Assembly (NCBI GenBank): GCA_038850735.1
Contig: JAWCLO010000011.1
Location: 1 to 64,000, forward strand
From: Methanomassiliicoccales archaeon
GTDB taxonomy: Archaea; Thermoplasmatota; Thermoplasmata; Methanomassiliicoccales; JACIVX01
Direction: 5' to 3'
DNA: 64,000 nucleotides
A model generated the notes under the pieces. It had not been told where the DNA came from. It did not search any database and saw nothing but the letters and a program-made list of their open reading frames with translations. Of this stretch, positions 16,315-24,777 are shown piece by piece; the first letter of the stretch is position 1, and each line of letters begins with the position of its first letter. The translations under genes were made by a program, and so were the position numbers.

Positions 16315-17514
16315 TTAATAGGTACGTTTCTTAGTCATATCCAAATCCCGCAGTGGATTTGGACCGAGACTTCTTATTGTTGAAATGAACGATGAAACTT
16401 CGTGCTGATAGCCTTCGGCATCTTCTGAGTCGATGAAACTCAGCATGAGCCTATTCTCATCAAATCCAAGTTGTGATAAAACACGCCTCAGCAAAGCAAT
16501 CCTCCTCGTCGTCCTGAAATTCCCAATCTCGTAATGGCAGTGTCCAAGTTTACCTGGGAGTACAAGGACCCCGTCGGCTCCCTTAGAGAAAGCGCTTAAG
16601 ACCCACTCAGGATCGATTCTCGCAGAACACATTGTTCTTATCGTCAGGAAATTGGGTGGAATGCTGAGTTTCTTAAGCCCCGCGAGATCGGCAGCTGCAT
16701 ACGAACACCAATTGCACGAAAATACCAGAATGTTCGGCGAAGAGAAGTCCTCGATGATCCTTCCCTTAGTCGCCGCTTCTATCTGCGCCATGATCTGTCT
16801 ATTTGAGAAGTATCTTTGGTCTAGTGCTCCACTCGGACACGATGCAACACAGGCACCACATCCATCGCACACGTCTTCATTGATTGATACTATCTTCTTG
16901 CCAGGTCTTTTCGGATCGTTGACGACGCTGATCGCCTTTAATCTGCATATCGACGCACAGATCCCACAACCGTCGCACAATTTCTCGTTTACAGTTGCCA
17001 TATATCCTCTTTCTGACTGCTCAGAAGCGAGGAGCTTAGCCGCTGCCATGCTTATCATTGTGGCGGCCTTCTCCGTTGCTGCAGCCGGATCATCCCAGTG
17101 TATCCACGCACACTGCTCCCTTATATTTGCTATTTCGACTATTGCGCTTCCTGTACCGTTCTGCGACAACTCCGATTGGAAATACCTCAGATAGGTTCGG
17201 GGCGAACATGCCCCTATAACAATACGGTTGAGAGCATTTCTCTGCGCATCTTTCTTAATTGATTTGAGCGATTGTTTCGAACAGAGGTGGTTCATAATCT
17301 CGAGTCTTCTGACAGCTTTCAAATGCCGGATTCCTTCTGCTATAGAATTTAGATCAATGATGCCGCTAATGCAACCATCACAGGTGCATAGATAAATACC
17401 TATTCTCTGCAATGTTCGATCGGCTCCCCTATGATCTTGACTTGCACCCTTATTCTTATCATCGTCCCGATCGCACTGTGAAATTGTACCAGTTGAGATG
17501 GTTTCGCTCGTCAT
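16315..17514 (-). CDS. HdrA N-domain / ferredoxin / MvhD fusion lacking the HdrA FAD domain
   Basis: This 399-residue iron-sulfur electron carrier has four parts. Residues 36-165 match the N-terminal domain of heterodisulfide reductase HdrA (IGIYLCTCDG, IGACSPRTYLRYFQ, ANIREQCAWIHWDDP, ATEKA). Two 4Fe-4S motifs follow: C180-C183-C186-C190 and C216-C219-C222-C226. Residues 260-360 match MvhD/FlpD, with C267, C270, C296 and C326 as the 2Fe-2S ligands. Normal HdrA has an FAD-binding domain between the first two parts; it is absent here without any frameshift. It may link an Hdr-like complex to a hydrogenase or dehydrogenase. The first 33 residues are low-complexity. Confidence 0.85.
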   Translation of the reverse strand: MTSETISTGTISQCDRDDDKNKGASQDHRGADRTLQRIGIYLCTCDGCISGIIDLNSIAEGIRHLKAVRRLEIMNHLCSKQSLKSIKKDAQRNALNRIVIGACSPRTYLRYFQSELSQNGTGSAIVEIANIREQCAWIHWDDPAAATEKAATMISMAAAKLLASEQSERGYMATVNEKLCDGCGICASICRLKAISVVNDPKRPGKKIVSINEDVCDGCGACVASCPSGALDQRYFSNRQIMAQIEAATKGRIIEDFSSPNILVFSCNWCSYAAADLAGLKKLSIPPNFLTIRTMCSARIDPEWVLSAFSKGADGVLVLPGKLGHCHYEIGNFRTTRRIALLRRVLSQLGFDENRLMLSFIDSEDAEGYQHEVSSFISTIRSLGPNPLRDLDMTKKRTY

Positions 17515-18024
17515 CGGGTGTCACCGTTCTATCAGCGTATGGTCTTTTTAATTTTTTAATTATTAGTACATTTCTGAGAGAATTGCGAATGGTACATTCT
17601 AATCGCATTTTTAATTCGAGAACCGCTATGCTGGAGAATTTCCGCGCAATGATGATTGAAAGACTGGTACACAATTGAGCGATGAATCGGGACTCCACCT
17701 AATTTTATTGTGGGCTGACTAAGCGCATCGCGTCGATGATAGAGAAAGGGAATTAGAGATGAATCTGAATGCAAGGCGATAAGCGTACAAAATTGTTCCA
17801 TTTTCGGAAGATCGTGAATTTTTCAGATTTATCCGCGCTTAAGAAAATTCATTATCCCGTTCAAACTCGTACAAATGCTATCATTTACTAGGACTGTTCG
17901 CGACTATGCCAGAGATTTAATCAGATCTATGTCTCACTTGTTACGGTTCTGCGTTTTAATCTTGTGTCATCAGAATCGATGCTGCATCAATATGGGCTAA
18001 GCACAGACACTTGTAACCTACTGT
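17515..18024. other. Intergenic, no gene seen
   Basis: This 510-base stretch is upstream of the HdrA-MvhD gene and downstream of the zinc-ribbon gene. The tract 17548-17572 is rich in A/T (tttttaattttttaattatt) and could hold the minus-strand promoter. No open frame in it has a plausible start and recognisable product. Confidence 0.4.
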
Positions 18025-18177
18025 TTACTGAGATTGATTTGGAGGGCCTGGATTCATGCGATGTATCGATTCAGCAGGTGCCTTACATTTCGGACATGAG
18101 GTGGGTTTAGGCATTCCGAAAGGGATCTCTATAGTTTCCCCGCACTGGGCACATTTAAACATCTTTGCCTTCATCAT
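18025..18177 (-). CDS. Small zinc-ribbon protein, 50 residues
   Basis: This short minus-strand gene reads M-M-K-A-K-M-F-K, then C-A-Q-C-G at residues 9-13, a P-F-G-M-P-K-P turn, and C-P-K-C-K at residues 29-33. It ends NPGPPNQSQ and a TAA at 18027-18025. The two C-x2-C knuckles about 17 residues apart are a textbook rubredoxin-like zinc ribbon. Starts GTG (18180), ATG (18177) and ATG (18174) are in one frame behind an aaaggggtt ribosome-binding region. Such ribbons bind Zn, or rarely Fe. The partner is unknown. Opposite-strand reading of this stretch gives a meaningless frame. Confidence 0.72.
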   Translation of the reverse strand: MMKAKMFKCAQCGETIEIPFGMPKPTSCPKCKAPAESIHRMNPGPPNQSQ

Positions 18178-18308
18178 CACGTTCAACCCCTTTGATTCAC
18201 ACTCTCTGAGTCTGACTATACTGGCAATTGTTTTCTTTACAGCATTATTTTAAATTTGCTGAGAAATTATCGAGAGATTCGAATTAACCGAATGACTAAT
18301 GGCTGAAA

Positions 18309-19382
18309 TTAGAGAATCAGCTGAGAATTCTCGCCGATGATGAATCTGCAACCCTTAGGAATCGCATTCTCGGCGGAACATATCCTGCACCCAGCACCGA
18401 CGAGACTGTCGATGATCTTCTTTTTGCACTCAATATAGACATCGCCGATGATAATTGACGATTCAATTTCGCATCCAATGAGTGTTGTATTGTCACCGAT
18501 TGATGTATAGGGTCCCACATAGGTGTCTGGACCTATTATGCAATTCTTCCCGATGATCGTAGGACCTCGGACGACGCTATGTTTTTTGATCAAAGTACCC
18601 TTTCCAATATTGACCCTGCCTATCAACTTAACATCATCCTCAACGATTCCATCATTCCTGCTTTCGATCATTTCAAGCATCAAGTGGTTAGCTGCAAGTA
18701 TATCCTCAGGTTTTCCAGTATCCTTCCACCAGCCTCGGACGATTCTTGCAATCACCTTACCAGTTTGCCTGTTAAGTTGATCTATTGCATCAGTGATTTC
18801 AATTTCATTGCGCCACGAAGGTTTAAGGTTCTTTATAATCGAGAAAATGCTCTTTTTCAGAAAATAAATGCCAATCATTGCTAGATTGCTTTTTGGGTTT
18901 TTTGGCTTTTCAACCAGCCGCACGATATTCCCCTGCTCATCGAGTTCCGCGATTCCGAATTTTTCTGGATTTTCAACGGGACACAGAGCAATCATTGCTT
19001 CGCAGTCTAAAGATGCAAATTCTTCGACCATATACTTAATTCCACCAGTGAGAATGTTATCGCCTAAATAGACTACGAACGGGTCATCGCCGATGAATTC
19101 TTGAGCGCATCCCACCGCATGCGCTATGCCTTTCGGATCTCCTTGAAATATGTACGTGATTTTCACTCCATACCTTGAACCATCGCCGAGAAGTTCTCTC
19201 ACTTTCTCAGGCATGTTGTTACCGAGAATAACCCCTATATCAGTGATTCCGGCATCGCGCAGATCTTCAAGGCAGTACATGATGTTCGGTTTATTGGCTA
19301 TCGGAATCAGCTGTTTTGGCCCCGTATGGGTAAGAGGCCTCAACCGGGTTCCCGTACCGCCCGCTAAAATCAGTCCTTTCAT
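18309..19382 (-). CDS. rmlA: Glucose-1-phosphate thymidylyltransferase, long form
   Basis: This 357-residue nucleotidyltransferase makes dTDP-glucose from dTTP and glucose-1-phosphate. The nucleotide loop LAGGTGTRLRPLTHTGPKQL is at the start, followed by YLGDNIL (metal-binding Asp), VEKPKNPKSN and WWKDTGKPEDILAAN. A left-handed beta-helix of hexapeptide repeats (IGRVNIGKGTLI, IGKNCIIGPDTYVG, IGDNTTLIGCEI) forms residues 245-345, as in archaeal long RmlA proteins. Its ATG overlaps the rmlD stop as atga, so the two are coupled. Product feeds dTDP-rhamnose for surface glycans. Confidence 0.93.
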   Translation of the reverse strand: MKGLILAGGTGTRLRPLTHTGPKQLIPIANKPNIMYCLEDLRDAGITDIGVILGNNMPEKVRELLGDGSRYGVKITYIFQGDPKGIAHAVGCAQEFIGDDPFVVYLGDNILTGGIKYMVEEFASLDCEAMIALCPVENPEKFGIAELDEQGNIVRLVEKPKNPKSNLAMIGIYFLKKSIFSIIKNLKPSWRNEIEITDAIDQLNRQTGKVIARIVRGWWKDTGKPEDILAANHLMLEMIESRNDGIVEDDVKLIGRVNIGKGTLIKKHSVVRGPTIIGKNCIIGPDTYVGPYTSIGDNTTLIGCEIESSIIIGDVYIECKKKIIDSLVGAGCRICSAENAIPKGCRFIIGENSQLIL

Positions 19383-20275
19383 TTCACTTCACTCCTCCGC
19401 ATATCCTCCAATCCTTCCTCTAAGGTGAGCGTCTTCATCATCAAATCAACTTCGGTTTTCATAACACTGAGGCATGGACGTGGTGGCCTCTTTGCTATAA
19501 GGTTTGAATCCCTTGAAGTCATCGAATGTATCAGAGATTTATCCAGGTTGAAAACATCCGATACCTTTAAGCCGATGTGGTAACGACTTAGACAGTCAGG
19601 ACCCGATGTGTGATAGATTCCATTTGCTCGACTTTCCAAAAGTCTTAACAAAATATGGGCGCAGTGCGGTGCATATGTAGGAGAAACGAACTGATCTGTG
19701 AAGAGTGAAATAGGATTGCCTCTCCTCAGGGAGTTGATGATCCAAGTCACGAAGTTTTCCTTCTGTGAAATTCTATTCCATCCGTAAAGCGTCGATACGC
19801 GGCAGACTAAGTTGGCTTCCGATGCATCGAGCGTGATTTTTTCACCTTCAAGTTTCGTCTGCGCGTAGATATTTAAAGGATCTGGGATATCCGTTTCGAC
19901 GTATTTCCCACACTTTAGCCCATTGAAAACGTAATCCGTTGATACGTAAAGCAACTTCGCGCTAAGATTTCTAGCAGAGGTTGCCACATTGAGTGTTCCC
20001 TCGGCATTGATGTTCCACGCTTCAGAAGGGTTCTTTTCACAGAGGTCGACATTTGTTACTGCTGCTGCGAGTGCGATGCCATCAGGCTCAAACTTTCCAA
20101 GCAATTGTTCGACTTGTAATGCGTCTCTTATATCAAGGAACTCCGTTTCGGCATTGCGGAAACTTACAGGAACATTTCTAAACGTGCCAAGAACCTCGTG
20201 CCCATTTTTGACAGCTTCTTCCACGAGATATTGCCCAAGAAGTCCCGAGGCACCGATGACCGCAATTCTGTTCAT
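19379..20275 (-). CDS. rmlD: dTDP-4-dehydrorhamnose reductase
   Basis: This 298-residue short-chain dehydrogenase carries out the last step to dTDP-L-rhamnose with NAD(P)H. The dinucleotide motif is GASGLLGQYL (G-x-x-G-x-x-G, residues 8-17). The catalytic set is T in VSTDYVFNG and Y-x-x-x-K in YAQTKLEGE. FVSPTYAPHCA is the substrate-loop motif typical of RmlD. It is first in a two-gene minus-strand operon with rmlA and divergent from rmlC, with 116 bases between the starts. Confidence 0.92.
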   Translation of the reverse strand: MNRIAVIGASGLLGQYLVEEAVKNGHEVLGTFRNVPVSFRNAETEFLDIRDALQVEQLLGKFEPDGIALAAAVTNVDLCEKNPSEAWNINAEGTLNVATSARNLSAKLLYVSTDYVFNGLKCGKYVETDIPDPLNIYAQTKLEGEKITLDASEANLVCRVSTLYGWNRISQKENFVTWIINSLRRGNPISLFTDQFVSPTYAPHCAHILLRLLESRANGIYHTSGPDCLSRYHIGLKVSDVFNLDKSLIHSMTSRDSNLIAKRPPRPCLSVMKTEVDLMMKTLTLEEGLEDMRRSEVK

Positions 20276-20372
20276 GAAAAGAACGATTGAATAGGTGTTC
20301 TAAAAGTTCTTCGATCGAGTCGAATGCCTAATTAAAAATATAAGTCAAAATTATAAAATGATATGATGTAAT

Positions 20373-20386
20373 TTTCCCTAGGGGAA
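20373..20386. promoter_or_regulatory. Imperfect palindrome at the rmlC start
   Basis: The element tttccctaggggaa is a near-perfect inverted repeat centred on ccctaggg. It lies about 25 bases after a TATA box (ttataaaa, 20351-20358), so it spans the likely transcription start. Its right half, aggggaa, also serves as the Shine-Dalgarno of rmlC, so the symmetry may be partly accidental. Confidence 0.3.
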
Positions 20387-20391
20387 TCTAG

Positions 20392-20859
20392 ATGGACAAG
20401 AAGTTGATCGACGGCGTCGTCGTCAGAAGGTTACATCCAATTCCCGACGATCGGGGATGGTTGATGGAATTATTCAGAAGCGATTGGGAAGAATTCGAAC
20501 GATTTGGTCAGTTATACATCACCGTCTGTTATCCGGGAATCGTGAAAGGCTGGCACTATCACAAAAAGCAAACAGATAATTTCGTGTGTATTAAAGGAAT
20601 GGCGAAGGTCGTTCTTTATGATTCCAGGGAAAGCTCTGTAACGAGAGGACTTATCAATGAGTTCTTTATGGGGGAGCGGAATTTCATCATAGTGAAAATT
20701 CCTCCAAATGTCTATCACGGCTTCACTGCAATCGGTGGGGATGAAGCGTGGGTCCTGAATATTCCAACTGAGGTTTATGACTACATAAACCCTGATGAAC
20801 ACAGATTACCATTTGATTCGAAAGAGATTCCGTACGATTGGGCTCCAAAAAACAGATGA
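20392..20859 (+). CDS. rmlC: dTDP-4-dehydrorhamnose 3,5-epimerase family protein
   Basis: This 155-residue cupin-fold epimerase has HPIPDDRGWLMELF, the RmlC opening with the R-G contact, and KGWHYHKKQTDNFVCIKG carrying the active-site His. VPPNVYHGFTAIG follows in the form IPPNVYHGF. The C-terminus around YDYINPDEHRLPFD fits the family. It would epimerise dTDP-4-keto-6-deoxyglucose at C3 and C5. It is somewhat shorter than many bacterial RmlC proteins (about 180), so a related sugar-nucleotide epimerase remains possible, but the rml context supports the call. Confidence 0.88.
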   Translation: MDKKLIDGVVVRRLHPIPDDRGWLMELFRSDWEEFERFGQLYITVCYPGIVKGWHYHKKQTDNFVCIKGMAKVVLYDSRESSVTRGLINEFFMGERNFIIVKIPPNVYHGFTAIGGDEAWVLNIPTEVYDYINPDEHRLPFDSKEIPYDWAPKNR

Positions 20860-21256
20860 TGATTGAAGGGAAATCAAAAACAAATAACGCACAACCATAT
20901 TTTGCACAAAACCCTCAATTTACAAGGGTTTGATAACGGCCAAAATAGCCCTACTATTTGCGAAAAAGGCGCTTTTCTTGAATTGCGGTGCTTTCATTGG
21001 AATCGCTTCTCATACAACGCTATTTCTCGGCAAACAAATATGCAAACTGATCCAAGAGAAGTTTCTCAAGAGTAAAATTCAAAATTTGTTCTGCTCTAAA
21101 TACGGCATTTTGCTGCCAACACGGAAGGGATGAGCAATTTGACTTACGAGTACATTATCGCATAATAGAAAAGTATTAAATAGTAGGTGTGGGAAAATTA
21201 AAGGCGTTAATGTTGCTCGATTCTTCAGAATAATTGAGCGACAAGAAGGAGGGGTG
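20860..21256. other. Intergenic, no convincing gene
   Basis: This 397-base gap contains a run of repeat-like aaaaac/aaaccc sequence near 20875-20930 and a TATA-like tattaaatag near 21174-21183, which could serve the Fe-ADH gene. Open frames at 20863 and 20930 have no ribosome-binding site and no recognisable product. Confidence 0.4.
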
Positions 21257-22426
21257 ATGAATAATACATCGTCTGAAATTCACTTTAGAAAATTTCTGCT
21301 CCCAGAAATTGTTTTCGGGCTTGATTCGAGATTTCTTGCTTCAGAATATGCAAAAGTAATTGTTGCGAAAAAAGTCCTTATAGTGACGGATGAGGGAATA
21401 AAAGGGGCCGGATGGGTTGAAGACATCAAGGAAACGCTGAATAACGCGAAGATCTGCTTCGTAGAATATTCGAACGTCACACCAAACCCGCGAACTGACG
21501 AGATAGTGGAAGGCGCAACATTCTTCGCCGAGGAGAAATGCGATTCTCTTCTTGCAATAGGTGGTGGTAGTGTAATCGACTGCGCGAAAGGAATCGGCAT
21601 CCTCTCGAGAAATGGTGGAATTATCCAAGATTATGAGGGAACCAACCGAGTTGTAAATCCACTCCCCCCGCTCATATGCGTACCAACAACGGCCGGCACG
21701 GCCGCGGATATCTCGCAGTTTGCAGTTTATATGGAGCTGGAAAAGAGGCGGAAATTCTGCGTTATAAGCAAGTATTTGATCCCTCGGGTATCGCTTATCG
21801 ATCCAGTAACAACGACAACAATGCCTCCGCGATTAACAGCCGAAACAGGATTAGATGCATTGTCCCACGCAATTGAAGCATATGTTTCGACTGGCCGCTC
21901 ACCTATTACTGATATTCATGCCAGAGAAGCGGTAAGTATAATTTGTAAGACTCTGCCGCTCGCCGTTGAAACAGGCGATAATCTCGAGGCGAGGAGCAAG
22001 ATGATGCTCGGAAGCCTACACGCTGGCATCGCATTTTCTAATGCAGGGTTGGGAGCCATTCATGCTATATCGCATGTACTCGGGGGTTTCTTTGACATAC
22101 CTCATGGGGAATGCAACGCAATTCTTCTCGAACATGTTGTTGCTTACAATTTCGATGCAGCGCCACACAGGTATGAGCAAATAGGCAAGTTCATGGGAAT
22201 CGATTTAGAGGGCATGTATTTTCCAGACAAGAAACGCACTTTGATCGAAGCTTTGTCGAAACTCCGATCGCGCCTCGGAATCGTTCAAAAGCTTCGCGAT
22301 CTTGGTATGAAGAAATCTGAGATCCCTGATCTCGCAGATGCAGCTTTAAAGGATCCGTGCATGATAACAAATCCGAAGCGGTTGATGCATAGCGATGTCG
22401 AAGCGATATACGAAAGAGCATTGTGA
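21257..22426 (+). CDS. Iron-containing (group III) alcohol dehydrogenase
   Basis: This 389-residue NAD(P)-dependent dehydrogenase of the Fe-ADH fold has the nucleotide motif LLAIGGGSVIDCAKG (G-G-G-S, about residues 95-109). Metal ligands fit the family: D and H in GLDALSHAIEAY, H in AISHVLGG and H in DIPHGECNA. PTTAGTAADI is the typical T-x-A-G-T-x-S/A motif. Its ATG at 21257 follows aaggagggg; the adjacent GTG at 21254 is also in frame. It may reduce or oxidise a small alcohol or aldehyde; the location within the rml island could be incidental. Confidence 0.9.
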   Translation: MNNTSSEIHFRKFLLPEIVFGLDSRFLASEYAKVIVAKKVLIVTDEGIKGAGWVEDIKETLNNAKICFVEYSNVTPNPRTDEIVEGATFFAEEKCDSLLAIGGGSVIDCAKGIGILSRNGGIIQDYEGTNRVVNPLPPLICVPTTAGTAADISQFAVYMELEKRRKFCVISKYLIPRVSLIDPVTTTTMPPRLTAETGLDALSHAIEAYVSTGRSPITDIHAREAVSIICKTLPLAVETGDNLEARSKMMLGSLHAGIAFSNAGLGAIHAISHVLGGFFDIPHGECNAILLEHVVAYNFDAAPHRYEQIGKFMGIDLEGMYFPDKKRTLIEALSKLRSRLGIVQKLRDLGMKKSEIPDLADAALKDPCMITNPKRLMHSDVEAIYERAL

Positions 22427-22716
22427 TCAAAAAACCTCTTGGCGGATACTCGAATCCTGGTGGAATCTCGGATACGACCAAAGATCTAGATGATGCCAAT
22501 TCATAGCCAATGACAGATGATATATTGGTCTCCTCGATTTCAAAATGTCAGAAAAAAAAATGGAATCAGCATAATCCTGCAAATCCTTTATGAGAAATTA
22601 ACTGCATAATCTTTGATCAACTCCTCGATCACCTGAAATGCATAGGCATTCCTAATCCTACAACAAAAAATCGCGATCCACGATGATATTTATATCCAGA
22701 ATCGAATACTCAGTCG

Positions 22717-23319
22717 ATGAAAGCAATCATTTTCAATGGAAGCTACAGAACGAATGGAAATACTGCTAAAATACTTCGGAAGATTGCCGGGATGTTTGAA
22801 CATCATTTGATTGAATATGAATGGGTTGATTTGGGATCTTTGGAGATTGAAGACTGCCGAGGCTGCCTTGTCTGCAAGGACAGTAACAGATGTTGCGTAA
22901 AGGATGACATGCAACTGCTGTATGATAAAATCCAGATGTCAGATTTTTTAGTACTAGGCTCGCCAATTTATATGGGTGCAGAGACTGGTAGATTCAAATC
23001 GTTTATCGATCGACTGTACGCATTTCTCAGATTCACAAATGAAAAGGGATTATTTGAAAGCAGTCTGAACAAGGGGAAGAAAGCTATCATTGTCTTCACT
23101 TGTGGGCGAAAGGACGGCGATATTGTGTACAACCACCTCAATGTAAGATATTTCCACATCTTCGTAAAGCTACTTGCTTGCGAAGATATGCGCTCGTTCA
23201 TCATTCCAGTTTTTTGCATTGATCAAGAACCAATGAAAGTATCAAAAACTACTCCACTGAGCCAAATGTTCGAAGAGACTTCGAGGTTCATTGAGGATAG
23301 TAAAGGACGGACACACTGA
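22717..23319 (+). CDS. Flavodoxin-fold oxidoreductase with a cysteine motif
   Basis: This 200-residue FMN protein starts MKAIIFNGSYRTNGNTAKIL, the phosphate-binding loop. C-R-G-C-L-V-C-K-D-S-N-R-C-C near residue 48 gives C-x2-C-x2-C-x5-C, close to the Isf 4Fe-4S motif. LGSPIYMGAETGRFKSFIDRL is the second FMN loop. A TATA box (tatttatat, about 22687-22695) lies about 26 bases before the ATG, predicting a leaderless transcript. It would transfer electrons between ferredoxin or NAD(P)H and an unknown acceptor. Confidence 0.85.
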   Translation: MKAIIFNGSYRTNGNTAKILRKIAGMFEHHLIEYEWVDLGSLEIEDCRGCLVCKDSNRCCVKDDMQLLYDKIQMSDFLVLGSPIYMGAETGRFKSFIDRLYAFLRFTNEKGLFESSLNKGKKAIIVFTCGRKDGDIVYNHLNVRYFHIFVKLLACEDMRSFIIPVFCIDQEPMKVSKTTPLSQMFEETSRFIEDSKGRTH

Positions 23320-23442
23320 GAGACACACACGATACAAGTAGGATACCCTTTCAACGCCATCTTTCTCGACTGTGCTATGGTACTCAAAGTCTAAAACGGA
23401 CATCCGAACTATAATATCACTCTTTGCATTACTGCATGGCAG

Positions 23443-24432
23443 ATGAAGAAAGAAAAGAAAATCTTGGCATGTCCTTACTGCGGGAGCGTTGAGATAGTGC
23501 CGAAGGTGATTTTCGGAGGACCTCTGCCTGGAATCGATGCGAAGAACGGTACTTATGTGTGCGAGAAATGTGAAAAGGAAGCCGTCCCGCTCCATTTCAG
23601 GACTTTTGAGGAGTGGAGTTCATTCTTTGGGGGAGTAGGCATTTCTTCCGAGAGTGGGTCAGCTTTCTTTCGAATACCCGTTCTTCCAATCGATACCGTA
23701 CCCTTTCTATCCATCGGCAGAATTGAGTTTCCCATCGGAAAGGTTGCTCGCGTGTCAAATATTGTATGGCGGGGAAATGCGTTGGCGTCTATCAATGAGG
23801 GTATTCCATTTGACATATATTTGAAGACGGTATTTGGCAAGAATTATAGTGCGAACGCAATCTTGCTCATGGATCTTGCCGGGATCAATGAAGGAAAACC
23901 TAACTTCAAAGTTCTTAAAGAATTGACGAGAAAGAATCGAGAAATCTGGCTAGACATTGGCATGCATACACTCCAAGACTTGTTTGATTCCTATGCAATG
24001 GAGGTTTCAAGAGCTATCATCAACACATCAACGGCCAATGGCTTGAGGATCTTTGAAGAGGCGTTTGAACTTTCAGATAGATGCATGCCGTGTATTTACT
24101 TCGATAAGGAGATAAGATGGGCGAAGAGGAATTCAGGTCCAGCAGATCTTAAGACTATGGCTAATATGCTCAAGAAAATCGGTTATGAGGAAATGGCGGT
24201 CATTGACATTAATCATCTTGGAAGCAGTAAGGGTGTTTCGAAAGATTTTGTCAAAAAAGCCCTTGCAAACGACTTGAAAGTTTACATAGGCGGAGGAGTT
24301 GTAGAAACGGATCTGGACCTGCTAGAAAAGGAAGGTGCTACTGGCGCACTCATCGATCCGCATACGCCAATGATCAGGAGCCTGCTTGAAAACGACGACG
24401 AAAAACTGCATCCGTCGACATTTTCCTTGTAG
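23443..24432 (+). CDS. Zinc ribbon fused to a HisA-related TIM barrel (COG1411-like)
   Basis: This 329-residue protein begins with a zinc ribbon (C10-P-Y-C13 and C40-E-K-C43). A barrel related to HisA/HisF follows from about residue 75: LPIDTVPFLSIGRI, VWRGNALASINEG, AILLMDLAGI, IWLDIGM, MAVIDINHLGSSKG and VYIGGGVVETDLD. The late I-G-G-G-V with the acidic LDLL segment is a phosphate-binding site of this fold. No histidine genes are nearby and the sequence departs from true HisA. It belongs with the archaeal proteins 'related to proFAR isomerase', whose reaction is unsettled. It starts 123 bases after the flavoprotein. Confidence 0.78.
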   Translation: MKKEKKILACPYCGSVEIVPKVIFGGPLPGIDAKNGTYVCEKCEKEAVPLHFRTFEEWSSFFGGVGISSESGSAFFRIPVLPIDTVPFLSIGRIEFPIGKVARVSNIVWRGNALASINEGIPFDIYLKTVFGKNYSANAILLMDLAGINEGKPNFKVLKELTRKNREIWLDIGMHTLQDLFDSYAMEVSRAIINTSTANGLRIFEEAFELSDRCMPCIYFDKEIRWAKRNSGPADLKTMANMLKKIGYEEMAVIDINHLGSSKGVSKDFVKKALANDLKVYIGGGVVETDLDLLEKEGATGALIDPHTPMIRSLLENDDEKLHPSTFSL

Positions 24433-24777
24433 AACAAGTTGAAAGCGCACCATTGATTACCAACGGAATGAATGCAAAAGCAAAATTCCGTTGCATAGAC
24501 CTTCACGCCTTGTCGTTATAGAAGTTTGAAGCGCAGAAAACCAAAGGCTTCTCAATGTGACATTCACGAATAACGCCAAAAAACATTATCTCGGCTTTCC
24601 GCGTTTACATCATAGTCGCATAGGATCTCCAAAAAAATGTCAATTCATTGCTGCGAACCATGCACATTGATTGATGCAATCAAATGAAAATCGAAAAAGA
24701 TAAAAAAGGTGTTTTAGTCTGCCTGCAAAATGAAAATTAGTAGAGACTTCAATCTAGGTCGCATTAGATGTGAGATC
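24433..24777. other. Intergenic, no gene seen
   Basis: This 345-base gap holds no supported gene. Sequence from 24690 to 24715 (tgaaaatcgaaaaagataaaaaag) is A-rich. If the dehydrogenase starts at the upstream ATG 24730, the gap is shorter. Confidence 0.4.

Noticed and set aside
18056-18253. Plus-strand 65-codon frame
   Set aside because: The opposite strand here encodes a zinc ribbon with two CxxC knuckles; the plus frame is its shadow.
20930-21133. Plus-strand frame with a hydrophobic start before the Fe-ADH gene
   Set aside because: No ribosome site, and an overlapping second frame of equal quality shows both are probably chance.
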